Shown: positions 61,304-64,000 of the stretch, piece by piece | Numbering within the stretch: the first letter of the stretch is position 1 | How the letters are laid out: each line of letters starts with the position of its first letter | Assembly: GCA_017451025.1 (NCBI GenBank) | Contig: JAFSSM010000003.1 | Span: forward strand, 1-64,000 | Source: Synergistaceae bacterium | GTDB taxonomy: Bacteria > Synergistota > Synergistia > Synergistales > Aminobacteriaceae | Direction of reading: 5' to 3' | DNA length: 64,000 bases | The notes under the pieces: model-generated | What the model saw: the letters and a program-made list of their open reading frames with translations, nothing else | Database searches by the model: none | What the model was told of the DNA's origin: nothing | Made by a program: the position numbers and the translations under genes

Positions 61304-62350
61304 TTGCTCACAAGCATTATCGCTTTCGTTATAGTTATAGCCGTATGCGTAATCGTCCATGAATACGGCCACTACATCACCGCAAAAATACTCGGCGTTC
61401 AGGTTCACGAGTTCGCCTTCGGAATGGGTCCTGTAGTTCTACAGCGCAAGGCCAGGAACAATATGCTGTGGTCTTGGCGGTTATTCCCAGTCGGAGGCTT
61501 CTGCAGGCTCGCAGGTATGGACGAAGAAGAAGACGGCGAGAGAATAATTCACGGAATGGGCTTCAACGAACAACCAGCCTGGAAGAGATTCCTGATTCTC
61601 CTCAACGGCTCCGCCTTCAACATTCTGCTTGCTGTCGTCCTGATGGCGTTATTCCTGTGGGGACACGGCATCCTCAACATGGACAGCACCAGAATCGGCG
61701 AAATTATGCCCGGTTTCCCGTCGGAGCAGGCAGGACTCAGAGTCGGCGACGAAATTCTTGCGGTCAACGGCAAAACTGCGGCCAAGTGGCGCGAAATGTC
61801 CGAACTTATCCGCACAGAAAGCACAATTAATCCCGACCTCACCCTCATTGTACGTCGCGGAGAAGATACCCTCACATTAACCGTCAATGTCCCCAATAAC
61901 GAGGAATACGGCCGTCCTATGCTGGGTGTGTCCCCGTCTTACACTCAATACGGATTCATTCAGGCATGCAGAAGTTCTCTAAGCTACACCTACAGAATGA
62001 CTAAGCTGATGCTTCAGGGACTCGCTGAATTTGTGCTCGGCCGCCAGGAAGCCGACGTAACCGGCCCCGTCGGAATTGCCTCAATGTCGGGACGCGCAAT
62101 GCAGTCCGGCTTCTGGGATTTCCTTACGTTCATTGCGATTATTGCCCTGAATCTCGGCATTCTGAATCTTTTTCCGATACCTGCCCTCGACGGAGGAAGA
62201 CTGCTCTTCACGCTCCTCGAGATAATCACGCGAAGAAGGCTTCCCGAGAAAATCGAGAACTGGATTCACACTGCGGGCTTCGTGGTGCTAATTTCCTTGA
62301 TGGTGCTCATAACCTGCAAGGACGTGTACACTCTTTTCCTCACACATTAG
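61304..62350 (+). CDS. rseP: RseP-type site-2 zinc metalloprotease
   Basis: 348 aa from TTG 61304 behind AAAGGAGAG. Intramembrane protease of the M50 family that cleaves anti-sigma factors or signal-peptide remnants. VIVHEYGHYITAKILGVQ gives the HExxH zinc site, one PDZ domain spans about 110-190 (SEQAGLRVGDEILAVNGKTA), and LNLFPIPALDGGRLLFTLLE holds the third ligand. Three to four membrane helices. Placed 3 bp upstream of ispG; dxr and rseP often neighbour isoprenoid genes. Confidence 0.95.
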   Translation: MLTSIIAFVIVIAVCVIVHEYGHYITAKILGVQVHEFAFGMGPVVLQRKARNNMLWSWRLFPVGGFCRLAGMDEEEDGERIIHGMGFNEQPAWKRFLILLNGSAFNILLAVVLMALFLWGHGILNMDSTRIGEIMPGFPSEQAGLRVGDEILAVNGKTAAKWREMSELIRTESTINPDLTLIVRRGEDTLTLTVNVPNNEEYGRPMLGVSPSYTQYGFIQACRSSLSYTYRMTKLMLQGLAEFVLGRQEADVTGPVGIASMSGRAMQSGFWDFLTFIAIIALNLGILNLFPIPALDGGRLLFTLLEIITRRRLPEKIENWIHTAGFVVLISLMVLITCKDVYTLFLTH

Positions 62351-62353
62351 GCC

Positions 62354-63451
62354 ATGAACAGCACAAGACAGGTAAAAATTAATGATTTAACGATTGGCGG
62401 AAATGCGCCGGTCAGAGTCGAAAGTATGCTCAAAATTTCGCTGGATAAACGTGAAGAATGTTTAGCCCAGTGTGAAAGATTGATTGATGCAGGTTGCGAG
62501 ATGGCACGTGCCGCGTTGCCTGACAAGAAATACGCAGAAGACTTGAAGCACCTCGTCGCCAACACTAAGCTGGTGATTATGGCGGACATACACTTCGATC
62601 CTGCGCTGGCTATTCTCGCAATGGAGGCAGGCTGCCGCGCGATCAGGATTAATCCCGGAAATATGCCGCTGGACAGGCTGCACGACGTAATCACTACGGC
62701 AAAGAATCTCGGAGTGGTAATCAGGATTGGCGCAAACGGCGGGAGCATTTCCGGAATGCAGTTAGCGCAGGCCGGAGGAGACAGGGCAAAGGGACTCTTC
62801 CTTGCTGTGTGCGAGCAGGCAGAATTATTGTTGAGCCACGACTTCACGAACATGATACTTTCGGCCAAGTCGTCGAGCGTCCCTGAGTGCATACGCGCCA
62901 ACGAGCTTATCGCCGAAAAGTATCCGGAATTTCCCATGCACATTGGTCTGACTGAGGCAGGACCGGGCGACGGCGGAGTAGTTAAGGGCACGGCGTGTAT
63001 CTCTGCGCTGCTTATGCGCGGAATAGGCGACACATTGAGGGTATCGCTGACTGATGAACCCGAACGCGAAGTGAAGGTTGGCTACGAAATCCTGAAGGCA
63101 TTAGAACTTCGGAAGAGAGGAGTTAATCTCATTTCGTGTCCTACTTGCGGAAGAAGAAGGGCTGACGTAATGAATCTGGTGAAGATCGTCGAGCCGATGC
63201 TTGCCGGATTGCCCGACGGAGTGAGCGTTGCGGTGATGGGGTGTGAGGTCAACGGCCCGAAGGAAGCGCGTCATGCACAATTCGGGATTGCCGGGACGCC
63301 GGGAGGGGCTGTGCTGTTCAAGGAGGGTAAGCCCGCAGGAGAGTACTCGTTCTCTGAGCTTGAGGAAGTATTGCCGAAATTCTTTTCAGAAGGAGATAGC
63401 CGAACTCTCCGAAGTAATGAACGTCAACATCACCATATACAGCATCAATGA
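62354..63451 (+). CDS. ispG: 4-hydroxy-3-methylbut-2-en-1-yl diphosphate synthase
   Basis: 365 aa. Penultimate step of the MEP isoprenoid route, reducing MEcPP to HMBPP with a [4Fe-4S] cluster. VKINDLTIGGNAPVRVESM opens the TIM barrel, VIMADIHFDPALAILAMEAG and IRINPGNM follow. The cluster cysteines are in ISCPTCGRRRADV and AVMGCEVNGPKEARHAQFG. The last 20 residues (LRSNERQHHHIQHQ) look unlike a conserved end and overlap a small ORF in another frame, so the native stop may differ. Confidence 0.95.
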   Translation: MNSTRQVKINDLTIGGNAPVRVESMLKISLDKREECLAQCERLIDAGCEMARAALPDKKYAEDLKHLVANTKLVIMADIHFDPALAILAMEAGCRAIRINPGNMPLDRLHDVITTAKNLGVVIRIGANGGSISGMQLAQAGGDRAKGLFLAVCEQAELLLSHDFTNMILSAKSSSVPECIRANELIAEKYPEFPMHIGLTEAGPGDGGVVKGTACISALLMRGIGDTLRVSLTDEPEREVKVGYEILKALELRKRGVNLISCPTCGRRRADVMNLVKIVEPMLAGLPDGVSVAVMGCEVNGPKEARHAQFGIAGTPGGAVLFKEGKPAGEYSFSELEEVLPKFFSEGDSRTLRSNERQHHHIQHQ

Positions 63452-63584
63452 CGCTGGCAAGGCCTTAATCGAAATGTCCTGCTCTGAGCATCTCCGCATC
63501 GTACCGCAAAGTCCCGATGTACCAGAAGCAGGTAATGTTCCTGACTCCATACTCTCACTCTTCCTGAAGTCAGACAGCAATTAA
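63417..63584 (+). CDS. Small hypothetical ORF overlapping the ispG end, 55 aa
   Basis: ATG 63417 gives MNVNITIYSINDAGKALIEM to TAA 63584. The frame stays open upstream through ispG, and an AGGAG at 63391-63395 is too far from ATG, so the start is uncertain. The composition looks coding and the frame continues smoothly as QKEIAELSEVMNV. It could be a short gene coupled to ispG, or a sign of a frameshift near the ispG end. No family recognised. Confidence 0.35.
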   Translation: MNVNITIYSINDAGKALIEMSCSEHLRIVPQSPDVPEAGNVPDSILSLFLKSDSN

Positions 63585-63596
63585 CTTGATTGACGG

Positions 63597-63625
63597 CCTC
63601 CCTCATTAACGGGGGAGGTTATTTG
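63597..63625 (+). terminator. Weak terminator after the rseP-ispG unit
   Basis: CCTCCC (63597-63602) pairs with GGGAGG (63613-63618), followed by TTATTTG. It lies before the convergent mcrC remnant. Confidence 0.5.
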
Positions 63626-63628
63626 TCA

Positions 63629-64000
63629 TTACTGCATGAACCGTTCCGCAATTCCGTTTAGCTGTTCACGAATACCCTCGAAATCCCCGCCCAAATCCAA
63701 TGTGCGCACAATTATCTTGTTGCCGCTCATAATGTGTGATAGTACTTTGCATCGATAATAAGTGTCTTATCTCCATATGTCAGCATTACATCACTACGCA
63801 TAACCGGGAGTATGTCCCTTATGTCATCGTCAAGCTGCCAGGCTATATGTGAAGCACTCGCCCGTATCTGCGGAAACTCCTTGCGGAAATATTCCAGTAT
63901 GAATTTCTCGTAGAGATGGTGCAGTCTTTGTTCATCGAGAAAGTCCATCATCTTGATAGTTCCTTCTTTCGTGAGCGCGAAATGTCCGCCTTCAGCAGAA
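63629..64000 (-). pseudogene. mcrC-like restriction subunit gene, internally deleted, runs off the right edge
   Basis: From the right edge the minus strand reads SAEGGHFALTKEGTIKMMDF, LDEQRLHHLYEKFILEYF, then DVMLTYGDKTLIIDAKYYHT, the nuclease core of McrC/LlaJI-type proteins (D...D-x-K). The frame then stops at TGA 63727. In an overlapping frame starting at ATG 63730 lies MSGNKIIVRTLDLGGDFEGI and REQLNGIAERFMQ, which resembles the normal C-terminal end of McrC. I infer that the middle part after the active site was deleted with a frame change. McrB is not in the window. The alternative is two short genes coupled by ATGA. Confidence 0.65.

Overview
The window is chromosomal DNA, most likely from a member of the Synergistota, probably an uncultured gut or rumen lineage. 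The best single clue is the C-terminal Synergist-CTERM-like sorting signal (Cys-rich SGGGCNSGF block, hydrophobic stretch, KKK tail) of the secreted esterase at 1516-4218. Flagellar chaperones, DUF4153 and DUF2993-type envelope proteins, and many TTG starts behind strong Shine-Dalgarno (SD) sites fit that reading. Housekeeping genes (dnaG, gyrB, era, fumC, secG, rplM-rpsI, murD-ftsW-murG, rseP-ispG) are interleaved with envelope, signalling and surface-glycan genes. I saw no insertion sequence, prophage or CRISPR array.

Layout. 1-1386: DUF2142 membrane protein whose reading frame runs through an AAGTC pentamer repeat at the left edge. 1.5-9.2 kb: secreted LRR/esterase, coiled-coil protein, TPR/beta-propeller protein, DUF4153 and DUF2993 proteins. 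9.3-14.3 kb: dnaG, apbE, ROK kinase, glycerate 2-kinase. 14.6-17 kb: tRNA-Arg and two tandem fucosyltransferase-like genes with pentamer repeats at their starts. 17-21 kb: M48 protease, flgN-like, fliS, gyrB. 21.2-23.3 kb: radical SAM gene behind a heptamer-repeat leader ORF, thioesterase, carbonic anhydrase. 23.4-32.4 kb: signalling cluster (GGDEF/EAL protein, three hybrid histidine kinases, a response regulator), with a 12-bp G:C homopolymer at the junction of two kinase genes. 32.5-42.2 kb: era-cdd-quinone reductase, NYN-domain protein, YitT, tRNA-Gly, fumC-secG-pncB-rplM-rpsI, DUF4230. 42.3-44.1 kb: phosphoethanolamine-transferase-like gene with a pentamer repeat. 44.1-49.1 kb: murD-ftsW-murG-udp-mrp. 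49.2-52.3 kb: two flavodoxins, then cbiA and thiT behind a TPP riboswitch. 52.4-57.1 kb: two large paralogous carbohydrate-binding lipoproteins. 57.2-64 kb: Zn/Cd P-type ATPase, MalY-type lyase, a GT2 gene with a broken 5' frame, rseP, ispG, and a decayed mcrC running off the right edge.

Main discovery candidate: a dispersed set of contingency (phase-variable) loci that would change the cell surface. Three loci (14.76, 15.84 and 42.29 kb) share a leader of about 70 bp: an extended -10 box, a GAATAT-TTGACA box, an SD, TAC(G/A)ATTTTGAC, then a pentamer run GAC(C/A)A starting on the TTG start codon. In all three the frame from TTG hits a stop within 13-16 codons while the long frame runs unbroken from the other side of the repeat. 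As read, all three are OFF, and one or two repeat units switch each ON. The DUF2142 gene carries a related pentamer (GTCAA), and the radical SAM gene has a six-copy GTTCGCG repeat in a leader ORF that could switch translational coupling. The targets (two glycosyltransferases, a phosphoethanolamine transferase, a DUF2142 protein, a radical SAM enzyme) suggest stochastic remodelling of a surface glycan. All assignments come from reading the sequence; no database search was run.
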